Shown: one piece after another, positions 48,671 through 57,412 of the stretch
Layout: the number at the start of each line of letters is the position of its first letter
Numbering within the stretch: position 1 is the stretch's first letter
Origin: Actinoplanes auranticolor
Lineage (GTDB): Bacteria; Actinomycetota; Actinomycetes; Mycobacteriales; Micromonosporaceae
Direction of reading: 5' to 3'
DNA: 64,000 nucleotides
NCBI RefSeq assembly: GCF_018332655.1
Contig: NZ_BOQL01000072.1
Span: 40,942 to 104,941, forward strand
Program-made: the position numbers and the translations under genes
Notes under the pieces: model-generated
What the model saw: the letters and a program-made list of their open reading frames with translations, nothing else
The model's database searches: none
What the model was told of the DNA's origin: nothing

Positions 48671-49285
48671 TCACGACGTCGGCGGTTCCGCCGGCCGGGC
48701 TCGCTGCGGGTGGATCGTCTCGTGCCGGGCCAGCATCGCCACGTACTCGGCGATCTTCCGGGTGCGCGTCTCGGCCCGCTTGACCGCATTGACCCGGCCG
48801 ATCAGGGAGAAGACGTTGGTCCGGGTGAGCACGTCGAACATCGCCTGGGCCGCCGGGTCGGCGGCGATCGCGGCGCGCAGGTCGGCCGGCACCTCCATCT
48901 CCGAGGGCGGTGCATAGGCGGCCGTCCACCGCCCGTCGGCCTTGGCCGCGTCCACCGCGGCGCGGCCGGCCGGCAGCATCAGCCCGGCCGCCTCCAACCG
49001 GGCCACGTTGGCGACGTTGCGCTGGGACCAGATGCTGCGGGACCGGCGCGGGGTGAACCGCCGCCAGGAACTCTCCTCGTCACGCTTGCGGGCCTGCCCG
49101 TCGATCCAGCCGAAACACAGTGCCTCGTCGACCGCCTGCTGCCAGGTCAGCGTGGTGACCGAGCCGCCTTTTCTGGTCAGGGCGAGCCACACGCCGGGAG
49201 AGGTGGTGTGATTCTCCGTCAGCCACGCGCGCAGCGCCGCGCCGTCAGCCACGATCAACTCGTCCAGTTCGGTTCCGGCCACCAC
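48671..49285 (-). CDS. YdeI/OmpD-associated family protein
   Basis: A 204-residue protein with the YdeI start GVWLALTRKGGSVTTLTWQQAVDEALCFGWIDGQARK, SSWRRFTPRRSRSIWSQRN and a C-terminal helical RTRKIAEYVAMLAR. The family is widespread; some members are linked to envelope or antimicrobial-peptide stress, with no defined reaction. Intact, bordered by the ChrA remnant. Confidence 0.85.
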   Translation of the reverse strand: MVAGTELDELIVADGAALRAWLTENHTTSPGVWLALTRKGGSVTTLTWQQAVDEALCFGWIDGQARKRDEESSWRRFTPRRSRSIWSQRNVANVARLEAAGLMLPAGRAAVDAAKADGRWTAAYAPPSEMEVPADLRAAIAADPAAQAMFDVLTRTNVFSLIGRVNAVKRAETRTRKIAEYVAMLARHETIHPQRARPAEPPTS

Positions 49286-49308
49286 CGCAGGCTAGTACCG
49301 CATCGCCG

Positions 49309-50718
49309 TCATTCGGTGGCCGCGTCCACGTCGGCCTTCCCGCCGTCGCCCACCCAGACCGCCTTGAGGTTGCAGAACTCGCGGATGCCGGCGGCCGACA
49401 GCTCGCGGCCGTACCCGGAGTTCTTGATGCCGCCGAACGGCAGCTGCGGGTACGAGGTCACCATCCCGTTGATGAAGACCGCACCCGCCTCCAGCTCGGT
49501 GACCAGCCGCTGCTGCTCGTCCGGGTCGCCGGTCCAGGCGTTCGCGCCCAGTCCGTACGAGGTGGCGTTGGCCAGCTCGATCGCCTCGTCGAGGGACGCG
49601 GCCCGGTACCCCCCGGCCACCGGCGCGAACACCTCTTCGGCGTACATGCGCATGTCCGGCGTGATGCCGGTGACCACGGTCGGCGGGTACCACCAGCCGG
49701 CGCCTTCCGGGGCCCGGCCGCCGCACCGTACCGTCGCGCCCTTGCCGACCGCGTCGGCGACCTGCTCCTCGGCGTCCCGGCGGCCCTGCTCGGTGGCCAG
49801 CGGCCCGACGTCGGTGGTGTCCATCATGGGGTCACCCACGGTGAGGGCGGACATGTGCGCCACGAACGCGTCGACGAACTGGTCGTAGACGTCGGTGTGC
49901 ACGATGAAGCGTTTCGCCGCGATGCAGGACTGGCCGTTGTTCTGGCAGCGGGCGGTGGCGGCGACCTCGGCGGCCCGGTCCAGGTCGGCGGTCGGCAGGA
50001 CGACGTACGGGTCACTGCCACCCAGCTCCAGCACCGTCTTCTTCAGCTCGCGCCCGGCGATGGCGGCGATCGACCGGCCGGCCCCTTCGCTGCCGGTCAG
50101 CGTGGCCGCCCGTACCCGGGGATCGGTGAGAATGCGCTCCACCGCGTCGGAGCCGACCAGCAGGGTCTGGAAGGCCCCGGCCGGGAAGCCGGCCCGGGCG
50201 AACAGCTCACCCAGGTACAGCGCGGTCTGCGGGACGTTGGACGCGTGCTTGAGCAGCCCGGTGTTCCCGGCCATCAGCGCCGGCGCCGCGAACCGCATCG
50301 CCTGCCACAGCGGGAAGTTCCACGGCATCACCGCCAGCACCGGGCCCAGCGGCTGATAGCGGGCGTACGCACGGACCGCCCCGACCTCGGACGGCTCGGC
50401 CGGCTCGTCGGCGAGGAACCGCTCGGCGTGCTCGGCGTAGTAGCGGCAGGCGGTGGCGCACTTGGCCACCTCGGCCCTGGCCGCCGCGAGCGTCTTGCCC
50501 ATTTCCAGGGTCATCAGGGCGGCCACGTCGTCGGAGTCGGCGTCGAGCAGGTCCGCGGCCGCCCGCATCCACGCCGCGCGCTGCGCGAACGTGGTCTGCC
50601 GCAGAGCGCGGAAGCCGTCGACGGACCGGCCGATCGCCTGGTCGATCCGGTCCTCGGCCATCGCGTCGAAGGTCTTCAGCAGCTCACCCGTGACCGGGTT
50701 GGTCGTCGCGATCGGCAT
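49309..50718 (-). CDS. gabD: NADP-dependent succinate-semialdehyde dehydrogenase-like ALDH
   Basis: A 469-residue aldehyde dehydrogenase that oxidises succinate semialdehyde (or a similar aldehyde) to the acid. NAD(P) motif LTGSEGAGRSIA, catalytic Glu in VLELGGSDPY, catalytic Cys in NNGQSCIAAKRF, C-terminal LPFGGIKNSGYGREL. The N-terminus IATTNPVTGELLKTF is typical of the GabD1-type group. Monocistronic; the exact substrate is by analogy only. AGAAAGGGGCG precedes ATG 50718. Confidence 0.9.
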   Translation of the reverse strand: MPIATTNPVTGELLKTFDAMAEDRIDQAIGRSVDGFRALRQTTFAQRAAWMRAAADLLDADSDDVAALMTLEMGKTLAAARAEVAKCATACRYYAEHAERFLADEPAEPSEVGAVRAYARYQPLGPVLAVMPWNFPLWQAMRFAAPALMAGNTGLLKHASNVPQTALYLGELFARAGFPAGAFQTLLVGSDAVERILTDPRVRAATLTGSEGAGRSIAAIAGRELKKTVLELGGSDPYVVLPTADLDRAAEVAATARCQNNGQSCIAAKRFIVHTDVYDQFVDAFVAHMSALTVGDPMMDTTDVGPLATEQGRRDAEEQVADAVGKGATVRCGGRAPEGAGWWYPPTVVTGITPDMRMYAEEVFAPVAGGYRAASLDEAIELANATSYGLGANAWTGDPDEQQRLVTELEAGAVFINGMVTSYPQLPFGGIKNSGYGRELSAAGIREFCNLKAVWVGDGGKADVDAATE

Positions 50719-50970
50719 GGTCGCGCCCCTTTCTGGTCCCCGGGAGCCCTACCCGCCGGCGGACCCGCTAATCGCGGGTCCGCCGGCCGCGGTGAGCGCG
50801 TCCCGTTCGACGGTGCCGTTGTCGGCTGCCTCGACCATGGCCGCGTGCGGCGGTACGTCACCCGGGCGCCCCCGCGACCACCGCGGCCGCCGCTCGTCGA
50901 TCGGGCCGTATCCCGCTCCCTTCGCCGGCCGCTTCACCCACCTGTCGCGGGCCGCCGCCGGAAAGGTCGC
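50719..50970 (-). other. Gene-poor stretch with strong hairpin and a coding-like tail
   Basis: A perfect 14-bp stem (50755-50768 with 50774-50787; loop TAATC) lies just upstream of gabD. A minus-strand frame ending at 50749 has strong G/C at third positions over about 70 codons (DERRPRWSRGRPGDVPPHAA and on) and looks like the tail of a lost or short gene, which the hairpin would terminate. I do not recognise it and no start is convincing. Confidence 0.3.
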
Positions 50971-51019
50971 AGGAGTGGACGAAGCCGGCACACGACCGGA
51001 AGTAACCGGTAAACTATCG

Positions 51020-51061
51020 GAATGTTTCGGCGTTGACACCGAATGTTTCACGCTATTACGT
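51020..51061 (+). promoter_or_regulatory. Promoter with direct repeats upstream of beta-xylosidase gene
   Basis: TTGACA at 51033-51038 is followed after 17 bp by TTACGT (51056-51061). Two direct copies of GAATGTTTC (51020-51028 and 51041-51049), exactly 21 bp apart, flank the -35 box on one helix face. They resemble half of the CGAAA-N-TTTCG element seen before the sugar importer at 17053. Transcription would start near 51068, with a leader of about 55 nt. Confidence 0.55.
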
Positions 51062-51122
51062 TGGCGTGGTCTCGTCCGCCGACGGCTCCTGGGGGCCGGA
51101 CGCCAGAAGGGCTTTGCCGAAG

Positions 51123-53090
51123 ATGACCTCTGTCCTGCACGTGGCGACCACCGGTTCCGATGACGCCGACGGTTCCGCCGAGCAGCCCTTCCGCACCATC
51201 AACCGGGCGGCGGCCACGGCCCGTCCCGGCGACACCGTCGTCGTGCACGGCGGCGAATACCGGGAATGGGTGACGCCGGCGCGCGGCGGCCTGAGCGACA
51301 CCCGGCGCATCACCTACACCGCGGCCGACGGTGAGCACGTGATCATCAAGGGTTCGGAACGGATCACCGGCTGGGTGCCCGACGGCGGCACGGTGTGGCG
51401 CGCGGACGTGCCCAACACGCTGTTCGGCGACTTCAACCCGTTCGCCGAGGAGGTCACCGGCGACTGGGTCGTCTACGCCGAGGGCGCGCCGCACAAGCAC
51501 CTCGGCGACGTCTACCTCAACGGGCGCAGCTTCCACGAGGTGGCCGGCCGCGCCGAGCTCGACGATCCGCCGCTGCGCACCGAGGTGCTGGACGACTGGA
51601 CCGGGCTGGCCGACCGGGTCCGCGACCCGGAGCAGACCCGCCTGGTCTGGTACGCGCAGGTCGGCGCCGAGCAGACGACCATCTGGGCGAACTTCCAGGG
51701 CGCCGACCCGAACGCCGAGCTGACCGAGGTCAACGTGCGCCGGTCGGTGTTCTACCCGCTGGTCCCGCACCTGGACTACATCACCGTGCGTGGCTTCGAG
51801 CTGGCCCAGGCGGCCACCCCCTGGACCCCGCCGACCGCCGACCAGCCCGGTCTGATCGGCCCGAACTGGGCCAAGGGCTGGATCATCGAGGACAACCACA
51901 TCCACGACGCCAAGTGCTCGGCGATCTCCCTCGGCAAGGAGCGGTCCACCGGGCACAACTACTCCACCGAGCGCGGCGACAAGCCCGGCTACCAGTACCA
52001 GCTGGAGTCGGTCTTCGCCGCCCGGCAGATCGGCTGGGACCGCGAGCACATCGGCTCGCACATCGTGCGCCGCAACACCATTCACGACTGCGGACAGAAC
52101 GGCATCGTCGGCCACCTGGGCTGCGTGTTCTCCACCATCGAGGACAACCACATCTACAACATCGCGCTCAAGCGCGAGTTCTACGGCTACGAGATCGGCG
52201 GCATCAAGCTGCACGCCGCCATCGACGTGGTGATCCGGCACAACCGCATCCACGACTGCTCGATGGGCACCTGGCTGGACTGGCAGACCCAGGGCACCCG
52301 GGTCTCCCGCAACGTCTACTACGGCAACAACCGGGACCTGTTCGTCGAGGTCAGCCACGGCCCCTACCTGGTCGACCACAACGTGTTCGGCTCCCGCGCC
52401 TCGTTCGAGTCGTTCAGCCAGGGCGGCGCGTTCGTCGGCAACCTGTTCGCCGGGACGCTGCGCCTCGAGGCGGTGATGGACCGGGCCACGCCGTACCACC
52501 GGCCGCACAGCACCCAGGTCGCCGGCTACGCGTTCATCCGCGGCGGTGACGACCGCTACATCGGCAACGTCTTCCTCGGCGGTGACATCGCGGCCGCGTA
52601 CGGCGACGGCGGCCAGGGCGGAGAAGCCCCGGCCTACGGCCTCGAGGGCTACGACGCCCACCCGGCGTCCTTCGAGGAGTACGTGGCCCGCATCGAGGCG
52701 CAGCCCCCGGGCGACCACCAGCGCTACCTCGACGTGGTCCAGCCGGTCTACGCCCGCGACAACGTCTACGCCGCCGGCGCCCGCCCGTTCGCCGGGGAGA
52801 CCGGCCCGCAGGTGCTCGGTGACGCGACCGTGTCGGTCATCGAGGACGGCGACGCCGTCTACCTCGAGACGAACTTCCCGGCCGAGTTCGACCAGGCGCG
52901 CGTCGGCGTGGTCGGCGGCCGTGACCTGCCGCGCGTCCGCTTCGCCGACGCGGAGTTCGAGGAGCCGGACGGCAGCCCGGCTGTCATCGACGTGGATCTG
53001 ACCGGTCAGCGGCGCAAGGCCGGCGACACGGCCGCGGCCGGACCGGTCGCCGCCCTGACGTCGGGCCCGTCCCGGGTACGCATCTGGTAG
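51123..53090 (+). CDS. GH120 beta-xylosidase
   Basis: A 655-residue right-handed beta-helix glycosidase that releases xylose from xylo-oligosaccharides. The sequence follows the Thermoanaerobacterium XylC family closely (GDTVVVHGGEYREWV, FGDFNPFAEEVTGDWVVY, WANFQGADPNAELTEVNVRR, QPGLIGPNWAKGWIIEDNHI). The expected nucleophile is Asp386 in TWLDWQ and the acid/base Glu409 in FVEVSHGP; their spacing (23) equals that of Asp382/Glu405 in XylC, as I recall it. No signal peptide, so it probably works inside the cell on imported oligosaccharides. ATG 51123 is chosen because homology starts at VLHVATTGSD; the ribosome site is weak. It fits the xylan theme of the window. Confidence 0.92.
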   Translation: MTSVLHVATTGSDDADGSAEQPFRTINRAAATARPGDTVVVHGGEYREWVTPARGGLSDTRRITYTAADGEHVIIKGSERITGWVPDGGTVWRADVPNTLFGDFNPFAEEVTGDWVVYAEGAPHKHLGDVYLNGRSFHEVAGRAELDDPPLRTEVLDDWTGLADRVRDPEQTRLVWYAQVGAEQTTIWANFQGADPNAELTEVNVRRSVFYPLVPHLDYITVRGFELAQAATPWTPPTADQPGLIGPNWAKGWIIEDNHIHDAKCSAISLGKERSTGHNYSTERGDKPGYQYQLESVFAARQIGWDREHIGSHIVRRNTIHDCGQNGIVGHLGCVFSTIEDNHIYNIALKREFYGYEIGGIKLHAAIDVVIRHNRIHDCSMGTWLDWQTQGTRVSRNVYYGNNRDLFVEVSHGPYLVDHNVFGSRASFESFSQGGAFVGNLFAGTLRLEAVMDRATPYHRPHSTQVAGYAFIRGGDDRYIGNVFLGGDIAAAYGDGGQGGEAPAYGLEGYDAHPASFEEYVARIEAQPPGDHQRYLDVVQPVYARDNVYAAGARPFAGETGPQVLGDATVSVIEDGDAVYLETNFPAEFDQARVGVVGGRDLPRVRFADAEFEEPDGSPAVIDVDLTGQRRKAGDTAAAGPVAALTSGPSRVRIW

Positions 53091-53099
53091 AGCGTGATC

Positions 53100-53131
53100 C
53101 GGCGGGTCCGGCCCTCGCGCCGGGCCCGCCG
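53100..53131. terminator. Hairpin terminator after GH120 gene
   Basis: A 13-bp stem (53100-53112 with 53119-53131, one G-T pair) and a 6-nt loop, 9 bp after the stop codon. Confidence 0.7.
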
Positions 53132-53149
53132 ATCGCGTGACCACCGGGC

Positions 53150-53826
53150 TCAGAAGTCCCGTTCGGTATCGAACCACTCCTGGGCCGCCTCGGCGTGCTC
53201 GCCGGCCGCGACGGCCACCCGGCGAACGGCAGGCCGTACTCGGTGGCGAACCACTGCGCCGTCCGCAGCCTGGAGACGGAACTGTCCCGGAACTCCGGCC
53301 GCAGTTGCCCGCGCAGGCGCCGCCCGGCGACGGCGTCGACGTTCCAGGCGATGACGTGCTCCAGCCGCGGCCAGGTCGCCAGCGCCGGCAGCTCCGCCAG
53401 GTCGGGGCTGAAGCGCAGCTGCAGACCGGTGAGGTGCCGCAGGCCGGCCAGCGCCGGCAGGTTGGCCAACCGCCCGTGCAGGGCGAGCCGCCGGAGCTCG
53501 GGGAACTCCAGCAGGCTCGCGCAGTCGAACGGCTGCCACATCGGACCCACGCTGACGTCCACGGACCGGGCCGCCGCCAGCGCGGGAAAGACCACGAGGT
53601 CGGGCCGGGGCCGGCCGGGCCGCACGGGGCCGATGGCGGGGCGGCCGACGCCCGGGGTGGGGACCAGCCGGTGGCTGTCGGCGCCGGTCAGTGACAGCAC
53701 GTCCGGGCCGGTCACCGGGCGGGCGCGATCGCCGCCGCAGGCGTGCGGGCCAGGCGCATCCGAACCTCCGTACGGCAGGCGAGCGACGATGCTACCAAGG
53801 CCGTGGCGTGATATCCGGCCGTTCAT
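53150..53826 (-). pseudogene. Leucine-rich-repeat-like protein with a frameshift
   Basis: The minus-strand frame encodes ELRRLALHGRLANLPALAGL and RHLTGLQLRFSPDLAELPAL-type leucine-rich units, then RTAQWFATEYGLPFAG at about 53240. A one-base shift at a GGG run (about 53219-53221) is needed to continue as VAVAAGEHAEAAQEWFDTERDF and the stop at 53150, which reads like the real end; without it the frame drifts into unrelated sequence up to 52984. A single missing G explains it, so a sequencing error is as likely as a mutation. The start is uncertain (ATG 53826 or GTG 53715). Function unknown. Confidence 0.6.
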
Positions 53827-54004
53827 CGATGATTTTCACGGCCCGGGTATCGGCATTTCCGATGTCCCGGATCGACACCTCTGATAGCGCTCACAACGGT
53901 TCGCCCGCTCTTGCTTTCCGCCGCGCCATCGCCGAATATTGCCGGGCATCACCATTTGGCCGCGCCGCGGTGACGGCCGGTAATCCGGGAGACCAGACAA
54001 CCCC

Positions 54005-54790
54005 ATGTCCTATCCACAGCCGCGTGGCCGCCGCGGACCGCGAGCGGGCCGGTCCTCCGCCCCGCCCCGCGGCTCGGCCATCATCGTCACCGGGGCCGTG
54101 CTCGCGGTGCTGGCGATGACACTGGTGATCGTGATCGAGCGCCGGCAGAGCCGGAGCCTGCCGAGCGAGGCGAGCGGGGCGTGGATCGCTCCGCCGGTGG
54201 ACGGCCCGCCACCGGCGCTCATTCCGCTGCAGTCCGCCTCACCGTCCCTGAAGCCGTCACCCTCACCACCCCCGACCGCCGCGGCCACCGGTAAGCCCCT
54301 GCCGGTGGCCCGGCACCCCTCGTCCGCGCCCCCGGCCGCCCGCCCGCCCGCGCGGCTGCTGCCCGGGCCGGGGAGCCGGATCAGCCTCGTGGCGACCGGC
54401 CCGGCCGGCCTGCGGCTGCGGCACCAGGACTTCCGGATGCGGCTCAGCGCGATCGGTCCCGGCAGCCCGGCCCCGGCCCGGGCGGACGCCACCTTCGTCC
54501 TGCACCGGGGCCTGGCCGACGCCCGGTGTGTGTCGCTGGAATCGGTCAACTTCCCGGGCCGGTTCGTGCGCCACCGCAACTTCGTGGCGGTGCTGCACCC
54601 CCGGGAGTCGTCGCAGGTCTTCGCGGCCGACGCCACGTTCTGCCCGCGCCGGGCCGGTTCCGGCGGCGACTTCGTGCTGCGGTCGAGCAACTTCCCTGAC
54701 CGCCTCCTCACCACCGACGGCCGGTCCGTGCTGCTGAGCCGGCCCGCCACCGCGGCGGCGCAGAAGTTCCGCGCCGTGCCGGGCCTTTGA
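54005..54790 (+). CDS. Membrane-anchored AbfB (CBM42) protein
   Basis: A 261-residue protein with one N-terminal membrane helix (about 24-44), a Pro/Ser-rich stalk (about 55-120) and an AbfB-type beta-trefoil (about 122-261): RLRHQDFRMRL, CVSLESVNFPGRFVRHRN, DATFCPR, FVLRSSNFPDRLL. CBM42 binds arabinofuranose side chains of arabinoxylan. No catalytic domain is attached, so it looks like a cell-bound arabinoxylan lectin. The LysR gene follows 13 bp later on the same strand. Confidence 0.85.
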   Translation: MSYPQPRGRRGPRAGRSSAPPRGSAIIVTGAVLAVLAMTLVIVIERRQSRSLPSEASGAWIAPPVDGPPPALIPLQSASPSLKPSPSPPPTAAATGKPLPVARHPSSAPPAARPPARLLPGPGSRISLVATGPAGLRLRHQDFRMRLSAIGPGSPAPARADATFVLHRGLADARCVSLESVNFPGRFVRHRNFVAVLHPRESSQVFAADATFCPRRAGSGGDFVLRSSNFPDRLLTTDGRSVLLSRPATAAAQKFRAVPGL

Positions 54791-54803
54791 GCCCGGACCG
54801 CGG

Positions 54804-55793
54804 ATGAGAACCGCGAGCATCGATCTGAACCTGCTGGCGGCCCTCGACGCTCTCCTGGCCGAGCGCAACGTCACCCGGGCCGGCCGGCGGCTCGGCCTGA
54901 GCCAGCCCGCGATGAGCGAGGCGCTGGCCCGGCTGCGCCGGCACTTCGGGGATCAGCTGCTCGTGCGGGTCGGCAACAACTACGAGCTGACCCCGTTGGG
55001 CGTGGGCCTGCGGGCGACCTCGGCGGCGGCGATGCAACTGGTCGAGCGGACCTTCACCGCCGCGCAGGGCTTCGATCCCGAGGCGTGCGAGCGCGAGTTC
55101 GTCCTGCTGGCCTCCGACTATGCGGCCGCGGTGCTGGGCCCGCCGCTGATGCGGGCGGTGCGCAGGGCTTCGACGGTCGCCCGCCTGCGCCTCGATCACC
55201 TGCCGGCGAGCACGCCGAGCCGTACGCGTGCACCCGACGGGCTGGTCCTGCCCCGCAGCATGGCACCGCCCGGCATGGCGGGGACGACGCTGTTCCACGA
55301 CCGCTGGGTGTGCCTGGCCGCGGCGGACAATCCCGCCGTCCGGGGTGAGCTGAGCGTCGAGAAGCTCGCGATGCTGCCCTGGGTGGTGCACCAGGACATG
55401 CGGGCGCACCATCCGGTGCTCACCGATCTGCGGGCGCGCGGGCTGACGCCCGAGGCGCGGTTCTCCGTCGGCGGGTTCCATCTGCTCCCCGAGCTGGTCC
55501 GGGGCACCGATCACGTCTGCCTGATCCAGGAGCGGCTGGCCGTCCGGGTCGCCGGGGCGGACCTGCGGATCCTCGAGGTGCCGTTCGACCTGCCGCCGGT
55601 GGTCGAGACCCTGTGGTGGGATCCCGCCCATACCCACGATCCTTCGCACCGGTGGCTGCGCGACCTGGTGGTGACCGCCGCCCGCGGCCTGACCGGCGAG
55701 GCGGACAGCGGTGCCCAGGCCGCCCAGTCGTGCCGGGCCCGCCCGCCCGGGCGGACCCTGTCCCCGGGAAAGCGCCGTAGCCAGGGCGAGTGA
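54804..55793 (+). CDS. LysR family regulator (NodD/NahR-like)
   Basis: A 329-residue activator. N-terminal helix-turn-helix with LLAERNVTRAGRRLGLSQPA and MSEALARLRRHFGDQLLVR; C-terminal two-lobe effector domain (about 90-295). NodD/NahR-type members sense aromatic or other small acids. The last about 30 residues are low-complexity and basic. It lies 13 bp after the AbfB gene, perhaps in one transcript. No T-N11-A operator was assigned. Confidence 0.88.
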   Translation: MRTASIDLNLLAALDALLAERNVTRAGRRLGLSQPAMSEALARLRRHFGDQLLVRVGNNYELTPLGVGLRATSAAAMQLVERTFTAAQGFDPEACEREFVLLASDYAAAVLGPPLMRAVRRASTVARLRLDHLPASTPSRTRAPDGLVLPRSMAPPGMAGTTLFHDRWVCLAAADNPAVRGELSVEKLAMLPWVVHQDMRAHHPVLTDLRARGLTPEARFSVGGFHLLPELVRGTDHVCLIQERLAVRVAGADLRILEVPFDLPPVVETLWWDPAHTHDPSHRWLRDLVVTAARGLTGEADSGAQAAQSCRARPPGRTLSPGKRRSQGE

Positions 55794-55823
55794 GGCGGTC
55801 GACGTCGCCGCCGGCCGCCTCAC
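55790..55823. terminator. Hairpin terminator between convergent genes
   Basis: Nine-base arms GTGAGGCGG and CCGCCTCAC around a 16-nt loop, between the LysR gene and the convergent CBM2-CE1 esterase gene. The stem begins within the LysR stop codon. Confidence 0.5.
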
Positions 55824-55830
55824 CGCGGGC

Positions 55831-57105
55831 TCACCGGAACTGCGAGAAGAACCGCCAGACCTCACCCTTGGTCCAGGTGGTGACGCCGCTCTCCACCGTG
55901 GATCCGTCCACGTGGCCGGGCAGGTGACCACCGTCGAAGGCGGCCCACACCACCGGATAGCCGGCCCGGCAGCCCGCGTACGCGGTGGTGATGTGCGTGC
56001 GGCTGCCCGCCGCCGGTTCGCGCGGGCTCTGCCGGACACACCCGTTGTTCGCGACGAACCTGTCGCGCAGCGCGCGGCCCTGCGAGATCGACAGAACCGA
56101 GTCGCTGATGCCGTGGATGCCGAGATAGGCGACCGGCTGGCTGCCGCCGGAGCACCCGCTGAGCTGGGCACCGGAGAAGACCGCCACCGCCCGGAACACG
56201 CTCGGCCGGCCGCACGCCAGGGCGTAGCTCATCCCGCCGCCGTAGCTGAAGCCGGTCGCGAAGCGCAGCCCGGTGTTGACGCAGAGGTCGCCCTCGATCC
56301 GCCGGATCATGTCGTCGACGAAGGTGACGTCCTCGCCGCCGGCATTGGCCCAGCCGCCGTTGAGGCCCTGCGGCGCGACCAGGATCGCGCTGTTGTTCGA
56401 CTGCTCCTGCTGGCCGTAGTACGACCACGCGGTGCCGCTGGTGCCACCCGAGTTGACCTCGGTCGCGGTGCCACCGCGCCAGTGGAAGGCGAAGATCAGC
56501 CGGTACGGGTTGTTCCGGTCGTACCCGGCCGGGACCCGCAGGATGAAGCTGCGGTTCTTGCCGCCGCTCTGCACCGTGTGCGTGCCGGTGGTCAGCGCCG
56601 GTGCCCGCCCGCATCCCGCACTGGCCCCCGGAGTGGGCGGAGGCGTGGTGGGTGGTGGGGTGGTGGGCGGCGGCGTGGTCGGGTCGGTGGTGCCGCCCGT
56701 GCACACCACTCCGTTGAGGGAGTAGCTCGCCGGCGGGGGATTGCTGCCCGTCGACGAGCCGTTGAAGCCGAACGAGACGGTCGCGCCGGTGGCGATGGTG
56801 CTGTTGTAACTCACGTTCCTGGCGGTCACCTGGGCGCCGCTCTGGGTCACGGTGGCGTTCCAGGCCTGGGTGACCTGCTGACCGGCGCTGTAGGACCAGC
56901 CCAGCGTCCAGCCGTTGACGGGGTCACCGAGGTTCGTGACGGCCACGGCGGCGCCGAAGCCACCCTGCCACTGCGATGTGACTGTGTAGCTGACCGAACA
57001 TCCGGCCGCCGCCGCGTGCGCCGGCAGGGTGGCCGCCACCCCGGCGGCGGCCAGGCCGACGGCGGCGCACAGCAGGCCCGCCTTGATGGTTATCGATGGT
57101 CGCAC
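55831..57105 (-). CDS. Secreted CE1 esterase with N-terminal CBM2
   Basis: A 424-residue exported esterase, probably feruloyl/acetylxylan type. Signal peptide about 1-33 (AHAAAA), CBM2 about 34-135 (CSVSYTVTSQWQGGFGAAVA; ends VVCTGG), a TPPPTTPPPTTPPP linker, then the catalytic domain (GCGRAPALTTGTHTVQSG) with Ser in GFSYGGGMSYAL and His in FDGGHLPGH. It is a close relative of the protein at 20219 with the CBM on the other end. GTG 57105 is chosen (AAGGA 7 nt upstream; signal peptide fits). A LacI-type box lies 20 bp upstream. Confidence 0.9.
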   Translation of the reverse strand: MRPSITIKAGLLCAAVGLAAAGVAATLPAHAAAAGCSVSYTVTSQWQGGFGAAVAVTNLGDPVNGWTLGWSYSAGQQVTQAWNATVTQSGAQVTARNVSYNSTIATGATVSFGFNGSSTGSNPPPASYSLNGVVCTGGTTDPTTPPPTTPPPTTPPPTPGASAGCGRAPALTTGTHTVQSGGKNRSFILRVPAGYDRNNPYRLIFAFHWRGGTATEVNSGGTSGTAWSYYGQQEQSNNSAILVAPQGLNGGWANAGGEDVTFVDDMIRRIEGDLCVNTGLRFATGFSYGGGMSYALACGRPSVFRAVAVFSGAQLSGCSGGSQPVAYLGIHGISDSVLSISQGRALRDRFVANNGCVRQSPREPAAGSRTHITTAYAGCRAGYPVVWAAFDGGHLPGHVDGSTVESGVTTWTKGEVWRFFSQFR

Positions 57106-57124
57106 CGAGGGTCCTTCCCGTTCG

Positions 57125-57138
57125 TGGGAGCGTTTCCA
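57125..57138. promoter_or_regulatory. CebR/LacI-type operator before CBM2-CE1 esterase gene
   Basis: TGGGAGCGTTTCCA matches 12 of 14 positions of the Streptomyces CebR operator TGGGAGCGCTCCCA. It lies 20 bp upstream of the GTG, suited to block transcription start or elongation. Confidence 0.65.
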
Positions 57139-57329
57139 AACGGATGCTGCCAGGCGTTTTCCGGCCACTCAAGAAGGTGCGGCGGTGACTTGCTGAAATC
57201 GGTCACCGTAACGATTAGCCGACCGTAAAATGAAAAAGGGCATTGTCGTTTCTCAATAGCTTTCCCAACCGCCGTCGCGGCTGGGCCCGAGCGGGCCGCC
57301 GACACCCCGCCCGGCGCGGAGCCCGTCTG

Positions 57330-57356
57330 TAGACTGCTTTCGTCAAAGCGCTTCGG
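57330..57356 (+). promoter_or_regulatory. lacI promoter -10 box with operator
   Basis: TAGACT (57330-57335) is the likely -10 box. TCAAAGCGCTTCGG (57343-57356), with an AAGCGCTT core, covers the expected start point and differs from the GH12 box at 15202 in only two bases. This points to autorepression. The rest of the 307-bp region (57106-57412) holds AT-richer sequence near 57195-57255 and no gene. Confidence 0.65.
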
Positions 57357-57412
57357 CAGCTGCTGGCGCTCGCGCCGCCACGACCCGCCGAACGGGACGG
57401 GAGCAGGCGGCG

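Noticed and set aside
39800..48700. Insertion sequence or phage as cause of the decay zone
   Set aside because: No transposase, integrase, terminal inverted repeats or target duplications were seen around the damaged genes.
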